DNA from: Undaria pinnatifida
Lineage: Eukaryota > Sar > Phaeophyceae > Laminariales > Alariaceae
Direction: 5' to 3'
Assembly (NCBI GenBank): GCA_012845835.1
Contig: JABAKD010000005.1
Location: 9,040,823-9,104,822, forward strand
DNA length: 64,000 nucleotides
The notes beneath the pieces were generated by a model, which saw nothing but the letters and a program-made list of their open reading frames with translations, was not told the DNA's origin and did no database searches. A program made the translations under genes and the position numbers. Shown piece after piece: positions 29,451 through 40,306 of the stretch. Numbering within the stretch: position 1 is the first letter of the stretch; every line of letters begins with the position of its first letter.

Positions 29451-29955
29451 CGAGAATCGATGCTAATCGATGCCGCCCGTGTGAATAGGCCTGAAAAACT
29501 CTTTGCACGACACGACCTCGCCCTGCAAAACACCGCACGCACTAATCCCCAGAAACTTGCGGGGGGTCCCCACTTTAGCGCAAGTGAGTATCAACAGCAG
29601 TAATGCCGTTTGGCAAGTAGACTCCGCCATATAACGAGAAGGATACCGGATGCGCGCTACGACGCGTGCTACGGTATAGGTATCAAGATATACCTCTTTA
29701 TGGCGATTTTTTTTTTCCGAATGACGGGGCTCGTCAACCCGAAATCGTCTGAAATGCGAGATTTTTTTTTTTGCACAATTTTCCGTTGTTGTATCTGGGG
29801 GCCATATATGGGATTGATCTGTCTGGTATCACAGCAGCGTTTGTTGTCTCCGAATCGGTGCTTGGGTTGAGAAAAGGTCTAAGCTCTACAAGTGAGGAGT
29901 AGTGTTAGAAAAAACGGTGCACCCCTGCCGCAGCTATTATATACTATTAATATAT
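29451..29955. other. No gene; diverged composite-element sequence
   Basis: CGTGCTACGGTATAGGTATC..CCGAATGACGGGGCTCGTCA (about 29665-29735) resembles the end of the CTACGATAGAGGT composite family. Nothing else is recognised. Confidence 0.35.
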
Positions 29956-30440
29956 GCTATACAGTATAGTATATAGCTCTTTTTGAGTGAAAAAAAAGAG
30001 TGGCAAAACATATATATATATAGCTTTTTTTGTGTGATACATAGCTCTTTTTGTGGGAAAAAAAAGGCGGCAAAACGTGTATATAGCTCTTTATGTGTGA
30101 TACATAGCTCTTTTTGTGGGAAAAAATCGGTGGCAAAACGTATATATAGCTCTTTTTGTGTGATATATAGCTCTTTTTGTGTGAATAAAAAAAAGTGGTA
30201 AAACGTATACCTGGTATATAATAGCTTTTTTTTGTGTGACAAAAAAAAAGTGGCAAAAAGTATATACAGCTTTTTTTGTGTGATATATAGCTCTTGTGTG
30301 AAAAAAAAAGTGGCAAAACGTATATATAGCTCTTTTTGTGTGATACTGGAGTATATAGCTCTTGTGTGAAAAAAAAAGCGGCAAAACGTATATGTAGCTC
30401 TTTTTTTGTGAAAAAAGTGGCAAAACGTGTATTATGGTTT
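29956..30440. repeat. Minisatellite, TATATAGCTCTTTTTGTGTGA units
   Basis: About eight degenerate units of 45-65 bp contain TATAGCTCTTTTTGTG and AAAAAAGTGGCAAAACGTAT. The Lys/Ser/Tyr-rich minus-strand ORF of 210 codons is a translation of the repeat. Confidence 0.85.
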
Positions 30441-30559
30441 CCACGGGGGGCGGATGCTCCTCGACCCAGAAAAAGTATCGAAATAAATGGCTGGGATGCT
30501 GCTTGTTGCGTCTTTACAATACTATATTCATTATTCCTGCAGGTAGTTTTTTTCTTTTT

Positions 30560-32290
30560 CCCTGTGTGGGGTTGATTTTCGGGTTGCATTTTTCATGTTT
30601 TCTTAGGTACATCAGTTTTTGGGTATTATTCGTAGTATATATGGGATTTGCTTATGCGGTTGATTTTTCATGTTTCGTACCCAAAGTCAGTTTCTTGGGT
30701 ACTCTTCGTAGTACCAGGTATACTGCTGCATAGTATAGGATTGCTTGTGGGGTTGCGTTTTGTCGTGTTTTTTCACAAGTCGGTTTTTGGGTACTATTCG
30801 CAGTGTGGGATTGCTCCTAGGGTTGCTTGCATCTTCATGTTTTCTCGAAAATTGGTGTTTGGGCACTATTCGTAGTACGGTATCGTTCAGGCAAAGTTTG
30901 GCTGGGATATCTTCGGGAATTTCCAACTAATGGCCTTCCATTGTCACCGATCTTATCGGGTTGGATTACTTTCTCGACGTCAGTTTTTGGGTACTATTCG
31001 TAGTAGTATAGGATTGATTGTCGAGTTGAACATTTTCATGTGTCCTTGGTATTTCAGTTTTTGGGTACTTTTCGTAGTGCCAGGTATATGATTGCTCATC
31101 GAGTTGAGCATTTCCACATTTACTCAAGCTCTGTATTCGGGTGCTATTCGTAATATAGGATTGCTCATCGAGTTGAGCATTTTCATGTGTTCTCGAGGTC
31201 AGTTTTGGGTACTATTCATAGTGTAGAATTGCTTATCGAGTAACATGTTCATGTTTTTTCACGGTTAGTTTTTGGGGTGCTATTCGTAGCATATGCAGGC
31301 AATTGCTTTCTATCGGATTTCATATTGCATGTCCATGTCTTCTTGGTAAATCAGTTTTTGGGTGCTATTCGACGCGAGCGAGTCGACGAGGACAGAAAAT
31401 AAATTCTGAATTATTCTCGCGAAAAAATGGAGGCATGTACCGTAGTGGGGAGGGGGGAGGAGGGCCCGCTACGTGACCCCGGGTCTGAGTTACAACTGGG
31501 AGGAAGAGCGAGAGTAGTGCGAGGGCAAATAAATGGGACGACGAAAACAAAACAAAAACAAATCGTAGTATATATGGGGTTTTGATTGCTTGTGCGGTTG
31601 CATATTCATGTTTACCCAGAGTCAATTTTTGGGTAGCATTCGTAGTAAGGTATACTGTATACTGCAGGATTGGTTATCGGGTGGCATTTTCATGTTTTCT
31701 CGAAATCAACTTTTTGGGTACTATTGGTAGTATAGAATTGCTTATTGAATTGCATTTTCATGTTTGTTAACTCAAAGTCAGTTGAGCATTTTGGTAGTAT
31801 AGGGTTGCTTATCGTGTTGCGTTTTTCATGTGTTCTCAAAATCAGTTTTCGGGTACTATTCGTAGTATATGGTTGCTTAATATCGGGTTATACGTTGTTC
31901 ATGTGTTCTCAAAGACAGGTTTTGGGTAGCATTTTCGTAGTACAGGGTTGCTTAATATCGGGTTATACGTTTTTTGTGTTTACTCAAAGTCATTTTTTGG
32001 GTAGCATTTTCGTAGTATAGGGTTGCTTGATATCGGGTTACACGTTTTTCATGTGTTCTCAAAATCCGTTTTTTGGGTACCGTTCGTAGTATAGGGCTGC
32101 TTAATGTCGGGTTATACGTTTTTCATGTGTTCTCAAAATAGAAGAGAGTTGCTTGATATCGGGTTACACGTTTTTCATGTGGTCTCAAAATCAGTTTTTT
32201 GGGTACCGTTCGTAGTATAGGGTTGCTTCATATCGGGTTATACGTTTTTCATGTGTTCTCAAAATCATTTTTTTTCGAGTGCGATACTTG
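30560..32290. repeat. Long minisatellite, 70-90-bp units with TTTTTGGGTACTATTCGTAG
   Basis: About 20 degenerate units carry TTTTTCATGTGTTCTC, AAAGTCAGTTTTTGGG, TACTATTCGTAGTATAGG and GTTGCTTATCGGGTT in fixed order. Units near 31860-32260 are most alike, suggesting expansion at that end. A unique insertion lies at about 31370-31560. Confidence 0.85.
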
Positions 32291-32984
32291 TATGAAATCC
32301 CTGAAATGTTATCAAGTTACTATATATAGTCTGTAGGACCCCCGGAAAAATGCCAGGTGCAGTATTCCCCTGGTACGGGAGTGCGACAACCGATATACAG
32401 CGATATTACCGCCGCCGCTGTCGGCGACGGATATATATGAAGGACACGCCGGCCTCCGTCGCCTTTAATTTATCGTTTTTTGCGAACGGCTACAAAGTAG
32501 AATATTACACCAATTGAACTTGAGTTGAGAAGTAAAACAAGAGGACGACACAAGCAACCCTCGTTAGTTTTGTTTTTCCGAAGAAAAAAAACGAACATAA
32601 TATAGTTTTTTCATTCAGGTGTGAGGTCGAAGGTTTCGTCGAAGCTCATCTTCGCAAGCTTTCTTGTATGACATGTGTGTTTTGTGTGGCATGATGTTTT
32701 CAGCCCCCGCCCTCCCAAGGGAAATGCGGCGGCGATGATTCTGCCACCGCGCTATCTCGTTCTTCTTTTCCTCTTCTTTCCTTTTAGTGTCCCCTTTTTG
32801 TGGCGTCGTTGGGGGGTATGGAGGCGATGATGATAGTGGTATATGTGCGCATCGCTCATTGTCGTCAGATACGCGTATAATAAGTTTGTAATGCTTGGGA
32901 GGGATTATTTTGCAATGAAGGCTGAAAAGCCTGCCGTATGGACTACGATACAGTTGAATACGCGCCGAGCATGGCATTGGCTGT
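32291..32984. other. No gene; one AGCTG hairpin copy
   Basis: 32616-32660 (CAGGTGTGAGGTCGAAGG..GCTCATCTTCGCAAGCT) is a copy of the dispersed hairpin motif. A minus-strand frame of 120 codons (32615-32977) has no recognised domain. 32981-32984 (CTGT) is the left target duplication of the Gypsy element. Confidence 0.4.
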
Positions 32985-33252
32985 TGTTAAGATACGGCCT
33001 CGAAAAGCCTGTAATTATCCGAATTTGAGATCATTTGGATGGGCTTCGTATGATAAGGCTGGCGTTTTGTATTCGGAAAAGTTAGGAAATAGATCGGAGG
33101 CACGTGCCTCCGATCTCAGAAGCTATCCGGGGCTCTGGTGGAATCCAAAAAGCTACGTCTCTACGAAGGCAAAGAAAGTGAGTACTCACCGAGGACCTGC
33201 TCAGTTGGCAGACCTGCAGGGGGCACTCTGTGTTCCCACCTATAACCTTACA
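32985..33252 (+). repeat. 5' LTR of the Gypsy element
   Basis: 268 bp, from TGTTAAGATACGGCC to TATAACCTTACA. The positions matching the TATA-like TTTTATATT and the AATAAA of the 3' LTR read TTTTGTATT and CAAAAA here. It contains the near-palindrome CGGAGGCACGTGCCTCCG. Confidence 0.85.
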
Positions 33253-33253
33253 A

Positions 33254-33460
33254 ATGGCGTCGACGGCAGGACCGCTACGGGGAGTGAGCGTTTTTTTGTC
33301 TCCGGAGACAGATGTGGTGTTGGAGGTGGTTCGGGTGGCGGCAAATGAGCAGTTTCCGGCTTTCCTGCCTTCGTTGTACCCTGGTTCGAAGTCAACGGAC
33401 CCGCGGCCATACGCCTCGTTGGATGCTATGTGGCGGGCTTTTAGTGACTTGAGCGCATAA
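33254..33460 (+). CDS. Short ORF at the gag position of the Gypsy element
   Basis: 68 codons from an ATG that overlaps the primer-binding-site-like sequence, starting MASTAGPLRGV and ending in two successive TAA codons. After these stops the same frame stays open to about 33763, so the ORF may be a truncated gag start. No capsid or zinc-knuckle motif is visible. Assignment rests on position only. Confidence 0.35.
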   Translation: MASTAGPLRGVSVFLSPETDVVLEVVRVAANEQFPAFLPSLYPGSKSTDPRPYASLDAMWRAFSDLSA

Positions 33461-34176
33461 TAAAAACCACCTGCCGTCAACGGCGAAACATTTTTTTCTC
33501 TCCTTGTTTCTTCGACGGGAGCGCGGTCATCCGCCCCGTCGGGACCCCGGCCCGCCGATCATGGGCGCGACCAGGACCGAGTGCCGTCCCAGTCGCTTTC
33601 GTGGCAGACGGGATCGAGCCATTATTCAACTGTCATGCTCGTCGATGATTTATCTGACCCTTGGCTTGACCACACATCGAACTGCTGGCCACTAAAAGAG
33701 CATCGTTATGCAGAAGTTTTCTTTGTTATTGCCTCGTTTAAGACAGACGACCCTCCCCTTTGAAGCGGCCTCCTTTCACCTCGCGCTGATGCCCTCCGAG
33801 AAAACCGGGGGCTTTGCCTCAATTGCCACGAAGACAACTATTCCTTCAGGCATTGTAGGCATCCTTTCATTAATGCGAGCGGCTGCTTGAACCCTGAACT
33901 TGGCCAACTCGGCGACGATGACGCACACCGACGTTGACAAACACGCATAGTCTGCTACCGCCGAGACGATAAATCTTATCGCCCGAACAAGAAAAGCCGT
34001 CGCCATCTTTCAGGTCAATCGCGAGGGTACCACCAGGATCAGGGCCAGGTAAACTGTCACGATACCACATACACGTCGGATCACGATGATGGTATCCCGC
34101 CCTCGCCCGCCTCTTCTGCCCCCGCTCCTGCTCCTCGAATGCGCTTTGGAGCCGCCCACAACCCGGGCGAAAATAC
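33461..34176. other. Gypsy internal region left of the Copia insertion
   Basis: Degenerate. The + frame following the short ORF continues to about 33763 and then breaks. Minus-strand frames (33776-34006 and 33870-34424) are open but the latter runs into the Copia LTR, so it is not one gene. No domain recognised. Confidence 0.4.
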
Positions 34177-34596
34177 TGTTGGTAAACTCGTGGCTTCTGG
34201 GGAAAAGATGTTGTATTATTGAGCAATTGCCCTTCTGAGACAGGTAGGCAAGGTGGAGTGAGCAGGGTGGGGGCGCTCGTGGGCGCGCACAACCTCACCC
34301 TCCGTACCACAAACAATACCCCTAACATGACAATAGCCTGATAGTCAGACCTACAGCAACAATGCCTGAACCTTCCTACTGGATAAGTGTCCAATGTACC
34401 ACATACCAATGTACCGACACACACACCTACGGTCCATTGTATAGCTCGTACTTGTGTACAACCTACCGAAGTACCACAAAGAATATTCCCAGAATATCCA
34501 GCATCAACTTACTACAATTGACAATTCAATATTCAAACTATCCAATCAGATGATCTACAGCAGCTCGGCCGATACACACTTCCGCTATCACCAACA
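34177..34596 (-). repeat. Copia 3' LTR
   Basis: 420 bp with TG..CA ends, nearly identical to 39565-39984. Differences include GAACCTT/GAACATT, ATAAGTGT/ATAAATGT and CACTTCC/CACTGCC. Confidence 0.92.
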
Positions 34597-34833
34597 CCCT
34601 CCCTAGGGGCTGTTGTATCTACCAGACCCACAACATGCAGTATGACAAACAAAAATAATTCAGACTCCTACTTCCTAGAGCCCAATGCAAAGTCACGGTG
34701 AACTTCAGAAATACTTCTCGGCAGAGCCTTCGTGAGGATGTCCGCATGTTGTTTTTCGCTGGGAACATGCGTGATCTCGATCACACCCTCCTCGGTCAGA
34801 TTTCAAAGAAAGTGGTGCCTCACGTCGATGTGC

Positions 34834-37800
34834 TTACTCCTGCTCGAGCTGAGCGGATTCTCTGCAAGCAAGCGCAATCGCTCCCTCGTTGTCCTCAAGG
34901 ACGTCAATTTTACGAGGCTCCACACTAGACCTCAAGAACTGAAGCATACCGTTCACAAACAGAGACTCCTTCACACCATCGCCCATCGCAAGATAGTCTG
35001 CCTCAGAAGTCGACTGCGAAACGCATTTCTGCGTCCAAGAAAGCCAAGCTAAAAGACAGGCAGCCACAATAACTAGTGCTCCCGAAACTGATCTACGATC
35101 AGTGGCATTGCTGGCAAAGTCTGCATCTACGAACACCAACGTGCCTACGTCATCAACCGTACTGTCTCTCTTGTACTTCAGAGTTAGATGTGCCGTTTCC
35201 AGAAGATAGTTCAGAATCTTCTGAGCTGCCTTCCAGTCTCTCTTCTTTGGCTCGTGAGAGTGCCTCGCCACCGCCCGCACAGCATTCGAGATGTCGGGCC
35301 TCGTCCCATTGGCGACCCACATCAGGCACCCCACCACCTCTCGGAACGGCACATCTCCTGCCTCCTCATCCTCCATCACGGACCTGTTATCGTTAGCAGG
35401 GGAAGCAGGGATCGGGCTGGTGCGACAAATTTTGAATCTCTCAAGCACACTCCTGATGTAACTCTCCTGAGAAATCTCAATCGTGCCAGCCTCGCGGTCG
35501 CGAATAAATGCGCAACCAAGAAAGAACTTGACCTCACCCAAATTCTTCGTAGGAAGAGAATCGCCTAGAGCTTCTACAACCACCTTGGCAAGACTCTTAG
35601 TTCCTGCATACAGAATGTCATCCACGTGAATCGCGACCATCCCTATCACTTCGTCTCCCATCATGAAACGCAGCACACAGGGGTCACACAGAGACTGCTC
35701 GAAACCAATCCTCTTTAGATCCGATACTAGCCTCTTGTAAAATGTTCTAGATGCCTGCTTCAATCCGTACAAACTCTTGTTCAGACGGACAACCTTTCCT
35801 GACATCGAACCACAGCCAGAAGGCAACTTCATAAACACCTCGTGATCCAACTTCGACTGAACAAACGCCTGCTCAATGTCCCAGTGGAGTAATTCCAAAT
35901 CATGCTTGCACGCCAATGCTACCAACAATCGAATTGATGCAGGATTTGCAGTAGGCGAGAAAGTCTCAAGATAGTCTATACCATACTTCTGCCTGAAGCC
36001 CTTCGCGACAAGCCTAGCCTTGGCCTTCACTATCTTTCCTGTTTCGTCTGCTTTCCATTTGAAAACCCATCTAGCATCTATCACGTTACAGCCTATTGGG
36101 ATCTTTACCGCTAACGTGAACGTTCCTGCCCTTATCAAGCCTTCAACTTCTGCAGACATAGCTCCATCCCAAATCGTGGCGTACTTCGATTGCCGGGCTT
36201 CTTGATAGCTATCAGGCTCAGACTCTACGTCCTGCACCAGTTTTTTCGGCAATTCCACTGCGTCACCTGCTCTCTGCTCCGCCAACAGCGCATATATTAT
36301 CTCTGTTGCGCAGACGGGCCCTAGAGTGGCCACAAGGCCAGATACATTCTGCCGGTTAACTGCACGGGTTTGCGCGCGAGTTCTACCTTCTCTTACTTCA
36401 TCATTCTCACGCGCAGGGTTGTTGAAATCAGCTAGCTCAGCTACATGCCGCGGACGACGAGCAACTGGAGGAGATGCCTCTGCCTCCTGCCCTCTCGGCC
36501 CTACAGACTCTGTATCCTACTCTTCAGGACCCACCGACTCTAGTTCCCCCACATCTTGCCCTCCCTGCCCCTCACCATAGGTGAACTCAGGTGCTGGAGA
36601 CGACACAGAGGGAACGGGCGAAGATGGCACAGAGGGGGCAAACGGCGATCGACCTACACTCTCTGCGTCAACACTTTCAACCACATCGACTGCTTCACCA
36701 GGGGGGACCACTACCTCGTTCGTTGCTGCACCAGAGGGGACCACTGCCGCGTTATTTCGCAACAGTGTGTGGGCAACTCCCCTCCCTACAAGCGGCCATA
36801 CCTCGGCTTCTACATCGTTGTCACTTTCCTCCCCTCCCTCCTGCGCGATCTCTATCGGCAACGGAGGTTGCGGTGGAGGGAGTTGTGACGGCAACGCCTC
36901 CCACGTTACATCCCTCGTTTCCTGAATAGTCCCAGCCCTCGTAAGTACTCTATGACAATCACGCGGGTGGTCTCTCGAAGGACCGACATAAAAGCAACTT
37001 TCACCCTTCGGAAACAGCTTCGACGGTCGCTGCCACTTGCAGTATGCCGGTTTCAAAAATTGATAAGGTTTTGCAGGACGAGCTTCCCCATACCACATTT
37101 CATACGGCAACTTGGAATCGGGGTTAGCAGAACAAGCCGTGTGATTAAGTGCCTCGCAAGCCCAGTGCATTGCCTCAGCCCAGAGTCTTTCAGTCTTAGG
37201 TAACTGTACATGCCCAAAAAGAACTTTCGCCTGAACACGAGCCGCCATTGCGGCCTCCTCTATCAATCCCAAGCCACGCTATACAACACCGTTGCATTGA
37301 GGACTGTAAGCTGGGATGAACTCTTGCTTAATCAAGAGCTCATTGCACACAGATGCAAATCCTCCACCAAAAAACTCCCCTCCATTGTCAGATCTAACAA
37401 TCTCAACCAATGATGGGATTCCATCAGCACGCACACTAGCAAGAAAACTCCGGAAAGCACTCGCAGCGTCTGATTTACTTCTCAGGAAATAGATCCATGC
37501 ACGCCTTGTGAAATCATCCTTCACAATCATGGGGTAATACTTTCCCCCTATGGACACAACGGCCTTCTTCCCTCCCAGGTCAACATAAACTCTCCCTAAC
37601 TTTTTATCTGATCTACAGTTAGTTTCACGAGCAATCCCTTTTCTAATTGCCTTCGACATCGAACATCCCGTACAAGCATGTAGGCTACCAGTCAACTTGA
37701 TACCCAGTCGCTTTGCAGTAGTACGAAGCAATCCTTCATGTGAGTGAGCATAAATGTTATGAAAGTCATTCACATCCATACTCGTTTTGTGCTTGGGGTT

Positions 37801-37896
37801 TGAAGGAGTGAGAGCAGCCAACACGGATCCAATAGAGTCATCACCCACACGATACGCAGTCACAACAAGCATGCCATCGAAATTCTCAAAAGTCAC
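34834..37896 (-). pseudogene. Copia pol: GAG-pre-integrase, integrase, reverse transcriptase, RNase H
   Basis: One frame runs from 37896 down to 34834, broken by two TAG codons at 37279-37281 and 36517-36519. The zinc-binding part HNIYAHSHEG..CTGCSMSKA leads into the integrase core with VYVDLGG and VRSDNGGEF. The codon where the catalytic Glu of the third motif (NGVVE in relatives) should be is the first TAG. A Ser/Glu-rich linker is followed by the reverse transcriptase (ARWVFKWKAD, WDIEQAFVQS, LYGLKQASR, catalytic HVDD in place of the usual YVDD). RNase H has FVDADFA, SEADYLAM and LEDNEGA. Only the reverse transcriptase and RNase H portion (36333-34834, 499 codons) is uninterrupted. The protease DSGA-type motif is not found and appears deleted near 37.95-38.06 kb. 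Confidence 0.85.
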
Positions 37897-37957
37897 ATGT
37901 CAGTGGAAAGCAGTCATCACACCACGAGGACCACCAAGACCATTCCATGACTCGACA

Positions 37958-38332
37958 TCAAATTCTGCGCTGCTGGGGGAAAAAAGGTTGTACCCCAATT
38001 TGGGACAGAAACACCATGGTATCATTCCAGGTATCCCTCAGGTCCGAGTCAGTTTGGGACAGAAGCACTAACAACTCAGATATCTCACCGTTTTTATGCT
38101 TGTCGTCCTTGGATGATCCGGTCTGGGAGGGATGAGCGATCACACGAGCCAGACAGTCCTTCTTCACGTGACCGACCTCCCCACACTTGAAACACTTTCC
38201 TTGAAAGGCCGTTTTCTTAGATGAATCAGACTCGTAGTTCTGCTTTTTCGCACTCTTCTTCTCAGGCCTAGACATCAGAGCAACACTGTTTCTTCGGACC
38301 ACCTTGAGTCTGCAAGTCGAGGTACCGTTCAC
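37958..38332 (-). pseudogene. Copia gag 3' part with CCHC zinc knuckle
   Basis: Frame-shifted continuation of gag: a basic segment and then CFKCGEVGHVKKDC, a perfect CX2CX4HX4C knuckle. A repeated LLSQTDSDL/FLSQIG tail ends in a stop. The duplicated tail suggests an internal deletion or duplication at the gag-protease junction. Confidence 0.75.
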
Positions 38333-39473
38333 GCACTTTAGTCTCTATGAACGACGGGTCATTCGGGCAGAACACCACCAGAGTTTCACGCAGAGTCTTA
38401 TATTCATGCGACAGCCCCTCGAGCATCAGGTTGCACACCTCTCTGTCATCTTTCTTGACTTCCAGCATTTGAAGCACACCAAGCGTCTCTCTCACAGATG
38501 CAAAGAAGATCGAGGGATTCTCATTCGAACGCATGCGCAGTGATTTGAGTTTCTCCTCCTGCACACGAATCTGACTCTGGCTCAACGGCAGAAAATGATC
38601 TTTCAGCACTCGAAAACCCTTGCTGGAAGAACCAGCGTGGCGAACCATAGTTTTCAGACTATCCTTCTTCAAGCAGTCGAACAGAAACCACCATGCCATC
38701 TCAGCCTGACGCAGCACACCCACACTGAATCCTTTCTCTACCCAGCGGGTCAAGTCGAAACCAATGTCAGCAATCGGAATCTCAGTCTCGGAAACAAACG
38801 CCTCATACAGATTGTTGTGCCGGGCACTTAACAGAAAATTCTGCGACCATGAGGGGTAAGACACGTCTGTCCCATCGAAAGCAGGAGCCTTGGGAACTTT
38901 GAAAGGACCCCCACCCAACTTCTCTCCTGTATCAGTAATGCCGGCCCCAGGAATCAGATGGTTTCCACTGGCGACACTTTCCCACCACCTGCTCGACGGA
39001 GTAGGTTCGGGAGGAACAGAGGACTGGCTTCCGAGAGCCCTACCTACAGTCCCGGGAACGAAAGACTGGCTACCTACAGCCCCACTTCCAATCCCAATCG
39101 AACCAAAGCTTGCAGCACCAGCAGAGGAGCGATTAACAGCGAATACATTAGGGTTCAAGCCTGAGCCAGCAAGGCTACTACTCCCAACCCCCATGCTGGA
39201 CACGCCAAGGCCTTGGGCATCGCCCCCCGTACCTCCCGCGGTCCTGCCAGTAGCATCATCGGTAGAATGCGTACCAGCAGCATACTCTGTTCCGCCGCCT
39301 CCCGGCGCGACAGCAGACACAGAGGACTCCACTTGCTCCTTCTGTTGATCAACAAGCGACGTGACTAGAGTCGTAAGTTGGGACAATTGCGTCTCTAGGG
39401 AAACCATCCTCTCACCAACATCCTGCGGATTACTCTGAACTCGGCCACCCGCAGGTGTCCCCGGTTCAGCCAT
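38268..39473 (-). CDS. Copia Gag, N-terminal part
   Basis: 401 codons from ATG 91 nt inside the 5' LTR. There is a short coiled-coil-like N-terminus (RMVSLETQLSQLTTLVTSLV), then a Gly/Ser-rich stretch. The Copia Gag core follows (FDGTDVSYPSWSQNFLL, LMLEGLSHEYKTLRETL), which forms the particle shell in this superfamily. It ends in TAG just after the frame shifts into the zinc-knuckle frame at about 38.3 kb. Intact otherwise. Confidence 0.8.
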   Translation of the reverse strand: MAEPGTPAGGRVQSNPQDVGERMVSLETQLSQLTTLVTSLVDQQKEQVESSVSAVAPGGGGTEYAAGTHSTDDATGRTAGGTGGDAQGLGVSSMGVGSSSLAGSGLNPNVFAVNRSSAGAASFGSIGIGSGAVGSQSFVPGTVGRALGSQSSVPPEPTPSSRWWESVASGNHLIPGAGITDTGEKLGGGPFKVPKAPAFDGTDVSYPSWSQNFLLSARHNNLYEAFVSETEIPIADIGFDLTRWVEKGFSVGVLRQAEMAWWFLFDCLKKDSLKTMVRHAGSSSKGFRVLKDHFLPLSQSQIRVQEEKLKSLRMRSNENPSIFFASVRETLGVLQMLEVKKDDREVCNLMLEGLSHEYKTLRETLVVFCPNDPSFIETKVRERYLDLQTQGGPKKQCCSDV

Positions 39474-39564
39474 GATGAGACAGGTTGATCAGGCCTCTCT
39501 CGTACAGCAGTCTAGTGTAGTCCAAGGGGACGACGGAGCAGTAGACACCTTTGACGCTATAGCG

Positions 39565-39984
39565 TGTTGGTAAACTCGTGGCTTCTGGGGAAAAGATGTT
39601 GTATTATTGAGCAATTGCCCTTCTGAGACAGGTAGGCAAGGTGGAGTGAGCAGGGTGGGGGCGCTCGTGGGCGCGCACAACCTCACCCTCCGTACCACAA
39701 ACAATACCCCTAACATGACAATAGCCTGATAGTCAGACCTACAGCAACAATGCCTGAACATTCCTACTGGATAAATGTCCAATGAACCACATACCAATGT
39801 ACCGACACACACACCTACGGTCCATTGTATAGCTCGTACTTGTGTACAACCTACCGAAGTACCACAAAGAATATTCCCAGAATATCCAGCATCAACTTAC
39901 TACAATTGACAATTCAATATTCAAACTATCCAATCAGATGATCTACAGCAGCTCGGCCGATACACACTGCCGCTATCACCAACA
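39565..39984 (-). repeat. Copia 5' LTR
   Basis: 420 bp, the partner of 34177-34596. On the minus strand it ends CCAACA and is followed by CGCTATAGCG and then gag. No canonical primer site complementary to a tRNA 3' end is visible. Confidence 0.92.
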
Positions 39985-40306
39985 CATCTTGCTCCCTAGG
40001 GCCTGGTGCTCCCGCACGGGGACACTACGGCCCAAAGAGCCGAGGACTGGTGTTCCCAGAAGGGAACATTGCAGACCCACAAATGTCCAACGAGGCTACC
40101 GACGGGTTGGCACCGTCGGTTTTTGCCATTTTTCGTGCGCAGTAAGAGCGGATTCTCGCGCTTTTCCGACAACGAGCGAAGAAAGACCCGGGGCGAGATA
40201 CCTCGGGTTCGGATTCGCGTCGTGCTTCCGAGGCCTGGTGTTCCTGTATGGGGACATTGCAGGCCCAAATTCCAACTCGGCTTTTGACCCTTCTCTCGAA
40301 TACTCC

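Larger units (their letters stand above)
34177..39984 (-). mobile_element. Ty1/Copia retrotransposon, 5.8 kb, minus strand
   Basis: Two 420-bp LTRs (34177-34596 and 39565-39984) start TGTTGGTAAACTCG and end ATCACCAACA on the + strand and differ at only about four positions, so insertion is recent. Order on the minus strand is gag, CCHC knuckle, integrase, reverse transcriptase, RNase H, the Copia order. A polypurine tract CTAGGGAGGG precedes the 3' LTR (left copy). No TGG-type primer site follows the 5' LTR. The flanks AATAC and CATCT do not match, so no target duplication is seen. Stops and frameshifts make it non-autonomous. Confidence 0.9.

Noticed and set aside
29957-30589. 210-codon Lys/Ser/Tyr-rich minus-strand ORF
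   Set aside because: It is the translation of the TATAGCTCTTTTTGTG minisatellite.
30560-32290. CRISPR-like array of repeats and spacers
   Set aside because: The whole unit is repetitive with graded divergence, there are no unique spacers of constant length, and the DNA is eukaryotic.
33870-34424. 184-codon minus-strand ORF
   Set aside because: About half of it is Copia LTR sequence, and the same LTR gives a similar ORF at 39489-39812. It is a junction artefact.
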